DNA of 64,000 bases from Pseudomonas arsenicoxydans. Its GTDB lineage: Bacteria; Pseudomonadota; Gammaproteobacteria; Pseudomonadales; Pseudomonadaceae. Of this stretch, positions 16,910 to 25,801 are shown piece after piece; positions within the stretch are counted from its first letter, which is position 1, and each line of letters starts with the position of its first letter. Below the pieces are notes generated by a model, which ran no database searches, was not told the origin of the DNA, and was given only the letters and a program-made list of their open reading frames with translations. A program made the translations under genes and the position numbers. The stretch is from NCBI RefSeq assembly GCF_006438915.1, contig NZ_RCZE01000005.1, positions 1 through 64,000 on the forward strand, read 5' to 3'.

Positions 16910-17314
16910 TCAGGCCTGACGCTGGTGCTTGTCGATCTGTTCGTGACGCTCTTGCGCTTCGATGCAGTACTTGGTAGTCGGGCTGATCAGCAGGCGTTTC
17001 AGGCCAATGGCCTCGCCGCTGTCGTCGCACCAGCCGAAGCTGTCTTCTTTGATGCGTTCCAGAGCCTGTTCCAACTGAGGCAGCATGCGCTGGTCGCGAT
17101 CGATCGCGTTGACCAGCCAGGTGCGCTCTTCTTCGACCGAAGCCGCGTCTGCCGGATCGGCCGGGGTGTCCAGGCTCTCGATGGCGATGCGGTTCTGCTC
17201 GATGCGCTCATGGGTTTCGACTTTCATGTTCTGCAACAGCTCAGAGAAGAAAGCATGTTGCTCAGCATTCATGTAGTCATCCGCCGGCATGGCCAGCAAC
17301 TTGTCCTTTGTCAT
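16910..17314 (-). CDS. DksA-family transcription factor lacking two zinc cysteines
   Basis: This 134-residue protein is a close match to the P. aeruginosa DksA2 type. A coiled-coil region carries the acidic tip DTPADPADAASVEEE (residues 49-63), which reaches into the RNA polymerase secondary channel in DksA. Of the four zinc-finger cysteines only C96 and C117 remain; the others are S99 and A120 (CDDS and CIEA). DksA2 in P. aeruginosa works without zinc and is induced by zinc starvation. I found no Zur-like box upstream here, so that regulation is not shown. The ATG at 17314 gives the standard length. Confidence 0.85.
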   Translation of the reverse strand: MTKDKLLAMPADDYMNAEQHAFFSELLQNMKVETHERIEQNRIAIESLDTPADPADAASVEEERTWLVNAIDRDQRMLPQLEQALERIKEDSFGWCDDSGEAIGLKRLLISPTTKYCIEAQERHEQIDKHQRQA

Positions 17315-17680
17315 TGATATCTCTATAAAAAAACGTGCATTAAGGCGAATTAGGGAGCGTTCCGGCGGACCTGTTGAAGGCCATCGGAAAGGCGCCGTTT
17401 ATTCCAAGCGCCACCCGGCACTCAATTTACGAGGGGCGGCAGTCTAAGGCCGACTTGAGGCCCCAGCAACTGAAAAGTCAGCGAATTTGTCCGACAAGGT
17501 ACGCAAAGTGCTCTACTGCGACCGTTGCGGCGGTTATCGGAGTGCGTTTATAGCAAGAAATTCAATCGAGCGGCTGTATATAGAAGACAAACGGCCGCAC
17601 AAGCCCTCCTTTTGCTTGCAGGACGCGGATCCTCAGCTAAGGTTGACCGTCCCGAAATGGTCCTCTGCAGGAGCGTATTA

Positions 17681-18292
17681 ATGAAGCTGATCGGCATGCT
17701 GGATTCACCCTACGTACGGCGCGTGGCCATTTCCGCCCAACACTTGGGCATCGACCTGGAACATCAATCGGTCTCAGTGTTTCGGCACTTCGAGCAATTT
17801 CAACAGATCAACCCCGTGGTCAAGGCACCAACCCTGGTGCTGGACGACGGCGACGTGTTGATGGATTCGACCCTGATCATCGACTATCTCGAAGCCCTCG
17901 CCGGCCCCGGCAAAAGCCTGATGCCCGGTGAGCTCAAGCAACGGCTGCGCGCCCTGCGTGTGATCGGTCTGGCGTTGGCGGCGTGCGAGAAATCGGTGCA
18001 GCTTTATTACGAACGCAACCTGCGCCCAGCCGAGATCCAATTCCAGCCATGGATGGAGCGCGTCGAAGGCCAATTGGCCGCCGCTTATTCTTTACTCGAA
18101 CGCGAACTGGAAAAGCAGCCGCTGGCGAACGGTGCCTTGATTGCCCAAGACGGGATTACGGTGGCAGTCGCCTGGAGCTTCACCAATCTGGTGATCCCCG
18201 ATCAGGTCGATGCCGAGCGCTTCCCGCGCATCGCCGCGTTCACCGCGCAGGCAGAAAAGCTTGAGGCGTTCATCAATACCCCGATAACCTGA
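17681..18292 (+). CDS. Glutathione S-transferase family protein
   Basis: This 203-residue protein has an N-terminal thioredoxin-like domain, opening MKLIGMLDSPYVRRVAISAQ, with the cis-proline motif APTLVLDDG and the DSTLIIDYLE segment that binds glutathione. A helical C-terminal domain follows from about residue 85. The start has a CAGGAG site; a longer frame begins at 17525 but lacks any family likeness. It lies 25 bases upstream of the DNA alkylation repair gene and may be cotranscribed, pairing detoxification of electrophiles with repair. Confidence 0.85.
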   Translation: MKLIGMLDSPYVRRVAISAQHLGIDLEHQSVSVFRHFEQFQQINPVVKAPTLVLDDGDVLMDSTLIIDYLEALAGPGKSLMPGELKQRLRALRVIGLALAACEKSVQLYYERNLRPAEIQFQPWMERVEGQLAAAYSLLERELEKQPLANGALIAQDGITVAVAWSFTNLVIPDQVDAERFPRIAAFTAQAEKLEAFINTPIT

Positions 18293-18317
18293 GCCGCCCT
18301 CCCGACCGGACTCACCC

Positions 18318-19421
18318 ATGACCGCCGCCGAACAATCCGCCCCGGCGCTGAAGGAAATCTTCAACGCCGAGCGCCTCAAACACATCGCAACCGAAATGAC
18401 GGCGGTTTACCCCGGTTTCAATGCCAAGGCCTTCCTGAAGAGGGCCAACGACGGCCTCGCCGATCTGTCGATCATGCAGCGCATGGCGCGGGTCAGTGAA
18501 TGCCTGCATGCAGCGCTGCCGTTGGGGTATGACGAATCGCTTGAGGTGCTGCGCGCCCTCGCCCCTCGGCTGAACAGTGGTTTTGTCAGCATTTCGCTGC
18601 CGCATTATGTGGCGACGTATGGCGCGCATGAGTTCGAGCGGTCGATGGAGGCGCTCAAGTACTTCACCGCGTTTGGTTCAGCGGAGTTTGCGGTTCGGTA
18701 TTTTCTGCGCAGTGACTTGAAGCGTTCATTGGCGCTGATGCAGGAATGGTCGCAGGATGAGAATGAGCATGTCCGGCGTCTGGCCAGCGAAGGCAGTCGA
18801 CCGCGGTTGCCGTGGTCATTTCGGCTGGAGCAGGTTCAGGCCGATCCGACGCTGGCGGCGACGATTCTCGACAACTTGAAGGCCGATGAAAGCCTTTATG
18901 TGCGCAAGTCCGTGGCCAACCATCTCAATGACATCACCAAGGATCATCCTGAGTGGGTGTTGGACCTGATCGAAGGTTGGGCGCTGGATAACAAGCACAC
19001 GGCGTGGATTGCCAAGCATGCGTTGCGCAGTTTGATCAAACGGGGCAATCAGCGGGCGCTGGCGATTATTGGGGCCAGCGGCAAAGCCGAGGTCGAGATT
19101 GTTGGGGTGCAGGTTGAGCCGGCGGTGATTCGGCTCGGGGAGAAAATCACCCTGTCCTTCAACGTAAAATCCACGGTGGCGGAGAGTCAGCGCTTGGTGA
19201 TCGACTATGCGATTGATTACGTCAAAGCCAATGGCAGCTCGTCGGCGAAGGTGTTCAAGCTCAAGGCCTTGACGCTGCCCGGCAACGCCACCGAATTCGT
19301 CAGCCGAGGCCAGCAGATCAAAGAACTCACCACCCGCAAACACTATGTAGGCGTGCATGCCGTGCACATCCTGATAAACGGCGAACGCTTGGCCAGCACC
19401 TCATTCGAAATCCTCCCCTGA
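18318..19421 (+). CDS. AlkC-type DNA alkylation repair glycosylase
   Basis: This 367-residue protein is built of helical HEAT-like repeats up to about residue 255 (for example LRALAPRLNSGFVSISLPHY, LRSDLKRSLALMQEWSQDEN, HVRRLASEGSRPRLPW). A beta-rich C-terminal part then begins at about VEIVGVQVEPAVIRLGEKIT. HEAT repeats plus a C-terminal Ig-like domain are the layout of AlkC enzymes, which excise 3-methyladenine-type lesions. The gene follows the GST gene closely on the same strand. Confidence 0.8.
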   Translation: MTAAEQSAPALKEIFNAERLKHIATEMTAVYPGFNAKAFLKRANDGLADLSIMQRMARVSECLHAALPLGYDESLEVLRALAPRLNSGFVSISLPHYVATYGAHEFERSMEALKYFTAFGSAEFAVRYFLRSDLKRSLALMQEWSQDENEHVRRLASEGSRPRLPWSFRLEQVQADPTLAATILDNLKADESLYVRKSVANHLNDITKDHPEWVLDLIEGWALDNKHTAWIAKHALRSLIKRGNQRALAIIGASGKAEVEIVGVQVEPAVIRLGEKITLSFNVKSTVAESQRLVIDYAIDYVKANGSSSAKVFKLKALTLPGNATEFVSRGQQIKELTTRKHYVGVHAVHILINGERLASTSFEILP

Positions 19422-19572
19422 CCCGCAGCAACTCTGCGCCCGACTGCGATGCAGTCGTAAATCCGGAAACGGCTCTTTAGTGACGGTGCTGGGTTCGGGT
19501 CTACGCTGAAGCGATGCGGGTCATCGAGCAACTGTCATTACTGCTCACGCCGCATCCGTCCCTGGAGCGCCC

Positions 19573-20174
19573 AATGCCGCCCATCACCACGCGCCTGATG
19601 ACGCTGCTTTTTCTTTGCCTGACACTTGAAGTGCCAGCCCAGCCCAACCCCTGCCCGGCCGGCCGGCGAAAAACAAGTATGCCTGGATAGCTGCATCTGC
19701 CTGCCAGACGTGGGGCAACTGCTCGGCCTCCCACCTGATGGTATCTACCAGATCGCCGCACCTGCCCTGGCGTTGTGGCTGACCCAAGCCCGCGCTGAAG
19801 CCGCCATCCCCGACACCCAGCCCATTCCACCGCACATCCGCGAGCAACTGCTGCGCTGGTACGACCCCGGCGTCCTCGATGCCGCGCGCTACAAAGTGAG
19901 CGACAACGGCCAACTCACCGCCGCCACTGCCATGCTGCAAAATCCTGATATCGGGGCCGTAACGCTGATCGACATCATCCTCTTTCGGGATGCCCAAACC
20001 GCAGAACAAAACGTCGCGCTCTGGGCTCACGAGCTGAAGCATGTGCAGCAGTTTCAGGAATGGGGAGTTGAGGGGTTTGCCCAGCGGTATACACAAGATT
20101 TCAATGCGGTGGAGGCGCCGGCTTATGCCGTGCAGGGTGAGGTCAGGCGGTGGCTGCGGGAAGGGAGTCACTGA
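19573..20174 (+). pseudogene. Frameshifted exported protein with a HELKHVQQ metallopeptidase-like motif
   Basis: Two frames complement each other. The ATG at 19573 starts a signal peptide (RLMTLLFLCLTLEVPAQPNP) that hits a TAG at 19687. The body in another frame contains GEKQVCLDSCICLPDVGQLL, a central soluble region, and WAHELKHVQQFQEWGVEGFA near the C-terminus. Joining them at the CCGGCCGGCCGGCG run (about 19656-19670) would give one exported protein of about 200 residues. HELxHVxQ recalls the zinc motif of the DUF4157 family. The break may be a real mutation, slippage at the repeat, or a sequencing error. Confidence 0.6.
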
Positions 20175-20293
20175 GGGGCAGCGAAGTTGGCTGTCACCGA
20201 GGGGAAACTTTAGACACCACACACTACCAATCCTGCAGACGTGATGGTGGCTTATTTCCGGTCGTGTACCTCATCGCCAGGCATTCGCCGCGA

Positions 20294-22345
20294 TCAGTCG
20301 GATATTGGTTTCTGTGTCTTGCCGTGTCGAGCTAACAGGACATTGCCATCCCAATCACCCTTTGCCGCTCCCAGGGGGCGAGGCACAAGTCGTCCACCAC
20401 CAAGAGCGGCAGCCAGCGTACTTCGCGGTGCATTCATATCGGGCTGTGTCGACGTCAACGTGACGAGGGATAGGGGATGATAGAAGCGCTCCTCGACGAC
20501 CGAGCCCATCCACAGCGATGAAGTCCGCTCGTTTGTAAGCTCGAAGTCGACGTCCCACACTCTAAGCACGAGGCGCGAGCTGGTCAGTGCGCCACCACTA
20601 TTCACTCGAATGAACGTCAGACTCGGGAGGCGACCACTGGCAAACAGTGGAATAACTGGAAGAGCTGCCGAGTCGGTCTGGGTGGAAAGCCAATTCAGGG
20701 CACTTAATGTTGTCCAGGCCGTTGAGTCGCGCCACCCGTTACGCAGCAGGACATCCTGCAATTCCGGCAGGTCACCGGCCCACTGTAACGTCAGCGGCTC
20801 ATTCGTCTCGCCAGTCAGGTCGATGCGCCGTGCCGGCAGTTGTTCCCAACCCGACGCCCACCAATCCGTGGCGGTCATAGACGGAGCCCCTGTCTTGATG
20901 GCATAGCGATCGCTGTCTGTCGCATGGCTACGATAGACATTGAGTCCTCCGACGAGCATCAGCGCCAAACATCCGGCGGCGAGCAGGCCCATAGATCCAA
21001 TGCGTCCGGCTTCGCGCCTCAGGTAGGACAGGCTGAGCAACGCCAGCCACGCCGACCCGAATGCCATCCCCCCGAGCACGTCGGAAAACCAATGCGCACC
21101 GAGGTAGAGCCGCGAGAAGGCAATCAGAAATATCAAGGTTGCTGCGCCGAGAGTGACCACGAGGCGCCATGCCGGGCGGCTCTCACGCGCGATGAGAAAA
21201 GCAAGGAAGCCGTAGAGCACGAGATTGACCGTGCTATGGCCGCTGGGGAAGGAAAATGCACTCCACCCAGAGTAGAGAAGTTCACCGGGGCGAGCTCGAT
21301 GCAACGCGAATTTGATGACCGTGTTGAGCACCGAAGCGCCGGCAATCGCAGCCAGCCAATAGGTCGCTGTACGCCAGGCGCGTTTCCACAGGAGCCATAG
21401 CAGGACAACCATCGTGACCGCCACCACGACCGTGGTGTCGCCGAGTTCTGTAATGGCGATCATCACGGCGTCGCCTGGTGCTGTACGAAGATCCTGGAGC
21501 AGGTGGTATATCGCGCTGTCGGCGAGCAGCAATGGGTCACCGGTGACGATATCTTCAAGGATGCCAAAGAAGAGCCAGGCTGCACCGACGAGAAGCACTG
21601 CTGACAATGCGAGAGCCCGTGCTTCGGGCCGAGAAGGATCGAGTAAATGGGTGACGCCGCGGCTTAACCAGGTGTTGTGGGTGCCTGCCCAGTACCGCAG
21701 CCGCATCAGTGCGTCGATGAAGTAAGGGACACCGCGACGCACGGTCCAGCGTACGAGATGCAGGAGTGCCCAGCCGGCCGCGAGTAAAACGACCAGCAGG
21801 ATCGCAAGCGGCTTTGCAGCCGCTCCGAGCATGCGGAACGTCGCGCCGGCGAGAACACCTGACAGGATATGCGTCGACGCCCAAGCGAGCGCCGAGACGA
21901 TATTGACCGCATAGAATCGACTGACCGCCATTCCCATTATTCCGGCGAATAGCGGGATGAAGGCGCGGACGCCGGGTACGAAGCGCGCGAAAAACACACT
22001 CTTGGTGCCGTGACGTTCGAAAAACACCTCGCTGCTCTGAATCAGTTCAGGGTGGCGGTTCAAAGGCCAGAAGCCAAGAATCTCGCGGTGATACCGATGC
22101 CCGAGCCAGAACGAAAGACCATCACCCGCGATGGCACCTAACGTGGCGGCGACGAGTAACGGCCAGAGCAGTAATACGCCGCTCGGCACCAAGGCACTGA
22201 GCGCGAGGATCACGGCTGTACCGGGAACGACGGCACCGATGATCGGAATTGACTCGGAAAGTGCCAGAAGTAAGACAGCCAGATAGGCAACATGCGGATT
22301 CACCGTGAGGAACTCGATGATCGATGAGACCAGGGACGTCATCAT
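20294..22345 (-). CDS. DedA-PAP2-LssY fusion membrane protein
   Basis: This 683-residue protein combines three parts. Residues 1-200 are a DedA/SNARE-associated membrane domain (GAVVPGTAVILALS, then FARFVPGVRAFIPLFAGIMG). Residues 250-460 are a PAP2 phosphatase with all three motifs: KFALHRARP at 345-353, PSGHS at 367-371, and SRLYLGAHWFSD at 411-422. Residues from about 500 on form an LssY-like C-terminal domain. It probably dephosphorylates or moves lipid phosphates such as undecaprenyl pyrophosphate at the inner membrane. It is divergent from the DUF5329 gene. Start choice between the two adjacent ATGs is arbitrary. Confidence 0.85.
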   Translation of the reverse strand: MMTSLVSSIIEFLTVNPHVAYLAVLLLALSESIPIIGAVVPGTAVILALSALVPSGVLLLWPLLVAATLGAIAGDGLSFWLGHRYHREILGFWPLNRHPELIQSSEVFFERHGTKSVFFARFVPGVRAFIPLFAGIMGMAVSRFYAVNIVSALAWASTHILSGVLAGATFRMLGAAAKPLAILLVVLLAAGWALLHLVRWTVRRGVPYFIDALMRLRYWAGTHNTWLSRGVTHLLDPSRPEARALALSAVLLVGAAWLFFGILEDIVTGDPLLLADSAIYHLLQDLRTAPGDAVMIAITELGDTTVVVAVTMVVLLWLLWKRAWRTATYWLAAIAGASVLNTVIKFALHRARPGELLYSGWSAFSFPSGHSTVNLVLYGFLAFLIARESRPAWRLVVTLGAATLIFLIAFSRLYLGAHWFSDVLGGMAFGSAWLALLSLSYLRREAGRIGSMGLLAAGCLALMLVGGLNVYRSHATDSDRYAIKTGAPSMTATDWWASGWEQLPARRIDLTGETNEPLTLQWAGDLPELQDVLLRNGWRDSTAWTTLSALNWLSTQTDSAALPVIPLFASGRLPSLTFIRVNSGGALTSSRLVLRVWDVDFELTNERTSSLWMGSVVEERFYHPLSLVTLTSTQPDMNAPRSTLAAALGGGRLVPRPLGAAKGDWDGNVLLARHGKTQKPISD

Positions 22346-22490
22346 TCGCTGGCAGCCTATGCAATGTCGGTGAGGAGGCGATCGATGTGCGTGTCTTCCC
22401 GATCAGTCGCCATCAAACGTTTACAGGCAGTACAACCCAAGGACTATCATCAGAGCTGCATTCATTCCACTTTCAGCACGAGGATGAATC

Positions 22491-22889
22491 ATGCGTGTGT
22501 GGATAGGAGCGATCGCCAGGCTTATTAGCCAATTGATAATCGCCGCTGGTATCAGCCTTATTGCAATCGTAACCAATGTGCAGGCTCAAGCCACATCTCA
22601 AGCCACCCAAGAGATAAAGAGCTTGTTGGACTTTGTCGAGCATAGTGAATGTCAGTTTGTGCGTAACGGGGACGAATTCCCAGGCCCCCGGGCTCGGGCG
22701 CATCTGGAGAAGAAGCTGAGTTATCTCGAAGGCAAGAATAGGGTGAACAGCGCGGAAGACTTCATCGATCTAGCGGCCAGTAAAAGCAGTATGAGTGGCC
22801 GCGCCTATGAGGTGCGATGCCCAGAAGGCGCGCAACCGGCACGTACCTGGCTGATGAAGGAACTACAGAGGCAACGGCAGCTTCATTGA
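22491..22889 (+). CDS. DUF5329 family exported protein
   Basis: This 132-residue protein has a signal peptide ending near VQAQA (about residue 33) and the pattern EIKSLLDFVEHSECQFVRNG, which marks DUF5329 (YfeK-like) periplasmic proteins. Two cysteines are present in the mature part. GAGGATG lies just before the start. It is followed 95 bases later by an MFS permease on the same strand. Confidence 0.75.
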   Translation: MRVWIGAIARLISQLIIAAGISLIAIVTNVQAQATSQATQEIKSLLDFVEHSECQFVRNGDEFPGPRARAHLEKKLSYLEGKNRVNSAEDFIDLAASKSSMSGRAYEVRCPEGAQPARTWLMKELQRQRQLH

Positions 22890-22984
22890 TTTTTTCCGCT
22901 CTGACGGGAACCTGGTTCGCCTGCGTGCACGACTAAACCGCTTTTTCAGTCTTTCCCGGGTGCCGATAAGTACAGGATGAAACT

Positions 22985-24175
22985 ATGAGTAGCGGAAATT
23001 CAAACACCACGGCCGAGCGTTTTGGTATTCCGCGCACAATTTGGGCTCTTGGCTTTGTCAGCCTGTTCATGGATCTATCATCGGAGTTGGTACACAGCTT
23101 ATTGCCTGTGTTTTTGGTCACAACATTAGGTGCGAGTGCATTGACCGTCGGCGTGATCGAAGGTATTGCCGAGTCGACCGCCATGCTCGTCAAGATATTT
23201 TCTGGTGCTATCAGCGACTTTATGGGGCGGCGCAAAGGATTGCTGTTGCTCGGCTATGGTTTAGCTGCTCTGACCAAACCACTTTTTCCTCTGGCTCATT
23301 CCGTTGAAGTGGTCTTCACCGCACGCTTTCTGGATCGAATTGGCAAAGGCATTCGTGGGGCACCACGAGATGCTCTGATCGCAGATGTGTCGCCACCAGA
23401 AATCCGTGGCGCCTGCTTTGGACTGCGGCAGTCGATGGATACCGTAGGGGCTGTTCTTGGCCCTGCTCTGGCCATCGTGCTCATGTTATGGCTCGCCGAT
23501 ATACAGCTTGTCCTGTGGTTTGCAGTTATTCCGGCAGCGGTAGCGGTGGCGCTCATTGTCACAGGCGTAGAAGAGCCCACACACCGCCCCAGCGATCACA
23601 CATTTCGATCGCCAATTCATTGGAAAGTCCTGGATGACTTTTCCTCTGGGTATTGGTGGGTTGTTATCGTTGGAGGAGTGTTTACGCTTGCCCGTTTCAG
23701 CGAGGCGTTTCTGGTATTACGGGCGCAACAGATCGGCCTGTCGGTCACCTGGACTCCACTGGTGATGGTGGTGATGGCACTTTTCTACACGCTGTCCGCC
23801 TACCCAGTCGGCTGGCTATCTGATCGCATCAGTCGCATCAAACTGCTTTGTGTGGGGATGGCCATACTCGTCCTTGCGGATTTGCTGCTTGCTCAGTCCA
23901 GTTCTGTCATTGCGATGATGTTGGGAATTGCCTTGTGGGGGCTTCATATGGGATTCAGCCAAGGCATTCTTGCCTCGCTGGTAGCAGATAAAGCACCCAC
24001 GGAACTCAAGGGTACGGCCTTCGGTATTTTCAACCTTGTCAGTGGTGTATGCCTCCTGATCGCCAGCGTTCTTGCAGGCTGGCTTTGGCAAAACTTTGGG
24101 TCGGCCAGCACTTTTCTCACCGGTGCGTTGCTTGCCACAACAGCTCTGCTCTTACTGTTATTCAAGAAGCAGTAA
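22985..24175 (+). CDS. MFS transporter
   Basis: This 396-residue permease has 12 hydrophobic helices. The inter-helix loop GAISDFMGRRKGLLLLGYGL matches the major-facilitator loop 2-3 motif, and FLDRIGKGIRGAPRDALIAD is the segment typical of the MFS subgroup found in this setting. AGGATG lies 9 bases before the ATG. Its AT-richer codons differ from the upstream housekeeping genes, which hints at acquisition together with the DUF5329 and DedA-PAP2 genes. The substrate is unknown. Confidence 0.85.
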   Translation: MSSGNSNTTAERFGIPRTIWALGFVSLFMDLSSELVHSLLPVFLVTTLGASALTVGVIEGIAESTAMLVKIFSGAISDFMGRRKGLLLLGYGLAALTKPLFPLAHSVEVVFTARFLDRIGKGIRGAPRDALIADVSPPEIRGACFGLRQSMDTVGAVLGPALAIVLMLWLADIQLVLWFAVIPAAVAVALIVTGVEEPTHRPSDHTFRSPIHWKVLDDFSSGYWWVVIVGGVFTLARFSEAFLVLRAQQIGLSVTWTPLVMVVMALFYTLSAYPVGWLSDRISRIKLLCVGMAILVLADLLLAQSSSVIAMMLGIALWGLHMGFSQGILASLVADKAPTELKGTAFGIFNLVSGVCLLIASVLAGWLWQNFGSASTFLTGALLATTALLLLLFKKQ

Positions 24176-24220
24176 GCGCAAACAAAAAATCTCACACGCT
24201 CATGCGCACTGATTACATGT

Positions 24221-24258
24221 CCCTCTGTGGCGACGAACCAGTTTGTAGCGACAGAGGG
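24221..24258. terminator. Hairpin after the MFS gene
   Basis: CCCTCTGT and ACAGAGGG pair around a loop that includes further GGCGA complementarity. It lies 45 bases after the MFS stop. There is no T run, so it is a weak terminator candidate. A similar CTCTGTGGCG hairpin recurs at 42110-42143. Confidence 0.4.
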
Positions 24259-24345
24259 TCGGGCTCACGCCTGAAGGGTTTGTGATTTGTCTGATTGGTA
24301 TTCAGGGCGACTGCAATAGTCCGTGCACCGTTACCCGATCCAGGA

Positions 24346-24918
24346 TCATCGCTGCCGCTGATTGTCCGCAGTGCCAGATCGACCGGGCAGCATGCGGGTC
24401 AGGGTGTTGTCGCGAATCCAATAGTGATGGAACAACCCTGCCGCCGCGTGCAAACCAATCAGCCAGTAACCGGCACTGCCGAGCAGTTCGTGCCAATGCC
24501 TGAACTGCCGGGCCAGGTCCGGATCAACCGCCACCAACGACGGCAGAAAGAACCCGAAATAAGGCATCGGCTTACCGCCAGCAGAAAGCATCAGCCAGGC
24601 CAGCAGCGGCGTGGCGATCATCAATACGTACAACGCCAAATGCATCAGGTGCGAAAAGCCGGTCTGCCACATTGGCAATGCGGGGGTGATGGGCGGACGA
24701 GGCGTGAGTCGCCCGAGCAATCTCACCCAGACCAAAATCAAAATGCTCAACCCGAATAGCCCATGAAGCCCCAGAAACAGGCCCTTCAAGGCATTCCCGC
24801 GGGGGAGCATGCCTTTGAGCTCGATACTGGCGTAGACGCCTGCAAACAAGGCCAGCATCAGCCAGTGCATCGTCATCGAAAGTTTTCCATAGCGGGGTGC
24901 TGCTGAATTGCGGGTCAT
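24346..24918 (-). CDS. Cytochrome b561
   Basis: This 190-residue protein has four transmembrane helices with histidines placed to bind two b haems: H18 (MTMHWLM), H52 (GLHGLFG), H143 (HWHELLG) and H157. The ATG at 24918 is preceded by GAGGCG and gives the normal family length; the frame runs on upstream without family likeness. It moves electrons from quinol in the inner membrane. It is divergent from the thermostable-hemolysin operon, 205 bases apart, and could feed electrons to the oxidase encoded there. Confidence 0.9.
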   Translation of the reverse strand: MTRNSAAPRYGKLSMTMHWLMLALFAGVYASIELKGMLPRGNALKGLFLGLHGLFGLSILILVWVRLLGRLTPRPPITPALPMWQTGFSHLMHLALYVLMIATPLLAWLMLSAGGKPMPYFGFFLPSLVAVDPDLARQFRHWHELLGSAGYWLIGLHAAAGLFHHYWIRDNTLTRMLPGRSGTADNQRQR

Positions 24919-25123
24919 AAGGCGCCTCGTAAAGTCGTTGCCGGCTGGCGAGTCACTCGCCCAGCCTGGGTCCGATTTGTCATCGGACTGGCGAGCCGCA
25001 CACTGCCCGTCAAGTCTTAAGGCAATCTGAAGACTGTTCCCCTCCTCCTTTTTTCCACCTTCAGACTCTCTTAAGCAACGCCTTCGATACTCCACCCAAA
25101 CTGCCCCGTGGAGGCGTCTTCCC

Positions 25124-25801
25124 ATGCCCGATTTTGAGTGGAACATCGCGCTCCCCTTGCGTTTCGGCCAAACCGAAACCGAACAGATGAGTTTGCACAG
25201 AGCGCTGCCGGACGAACCCCGGCGCCCCCTCTTCGAAGACTTTATCCAGCAACGTTTTCGCAAGGCCCACGGTGCTGACATCCGTCATTTCATGCCGCAA
25301 CTGTTCGGCATGAGCAACGCGTCGAACGAACTCTGTGCAGTGGCCGGGATTCGCATGGCGAGCGTCGGCCAACTTTTTCTGGAGCGTTATCTGGACGAAT
25401 CGATCGACCCGCTGATCAGCGCGGCCGCCGATCACCCGGTGGACCGTGCCGGCATCGTCGAAGTCGGCAATCTGGCCGCCAGCGACACCGGCAGCGCACG
25501 GATGAGCATCATCGCCATCACTTACCTCCTGGCCATGGGGGGTCTGGAATGGGTGGCGTTCACCGGCAACGTCGGCCTGGTGAACAGCTTTCATCGGCTG
25601 GGTTTGAAACCGGTGACGCTCTGCGCTGCCGATCCCGAGCGGCTGGGTGATGAGCGCCACCACTGGGGCAGCTATTACGAGAGCAAGCCCTGGGTTCATG
25701 TTGGCAACATTCGCGCTGGCTTCATCCATTTGCACAACAGCGGGATGTTCAGTCGCCTGGGGTTGCCAACGTCCAACGAGGAATCCAGCCATGTCGCCTG
25801 A
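25124..25801 (+). CDS. Thermostable hemolysin family protein
   Basis: This 225-residue protein matches the T_hemolysin family through RFRKAHGADIRHFMPQLFGM, ERYLDESIDPLISAAADHPV and the block IVEVGNLAASDTGSARMSII. The family has a GNAT-like acyltransferase fold (established for the Pfam clan, not seen directly here), and the segment before IIAITYLLAMGG resembles an acyl-CoA/ACP contact region. So it may be an N-acyl synthase rather than a toxin. It is the first gene of a seven-gene operon and overlaps the next start by 11 bases. Confidence 0.8.
   Translation: MPDFEWNIALPLRFGQTETEQMSLHRALPDEPRRPLFEDFIQQRFRKAHGADIRHFMPQLFGMSNASNELCAVAGIRMASVGQLFLERYLDESIDPLISAAADHPVDRAGIVEVGNLAASDTGSARMSIIAITYLLAMGGLEWVAFTGNVGLVNSFHRLGLKPVTLCAADPERLGDERHHWGSYYESKPWVHVGNIRAGFIHLHNSGMFSRLGLPTSNEESSHVA

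Noticed and set aside
17315..17480. Zur box upstream of the DksA-like gene
   Set aside because: The AT-rich TATAGAGATATC stretch does not match the GTTATA-type dyad closely enough to claim.
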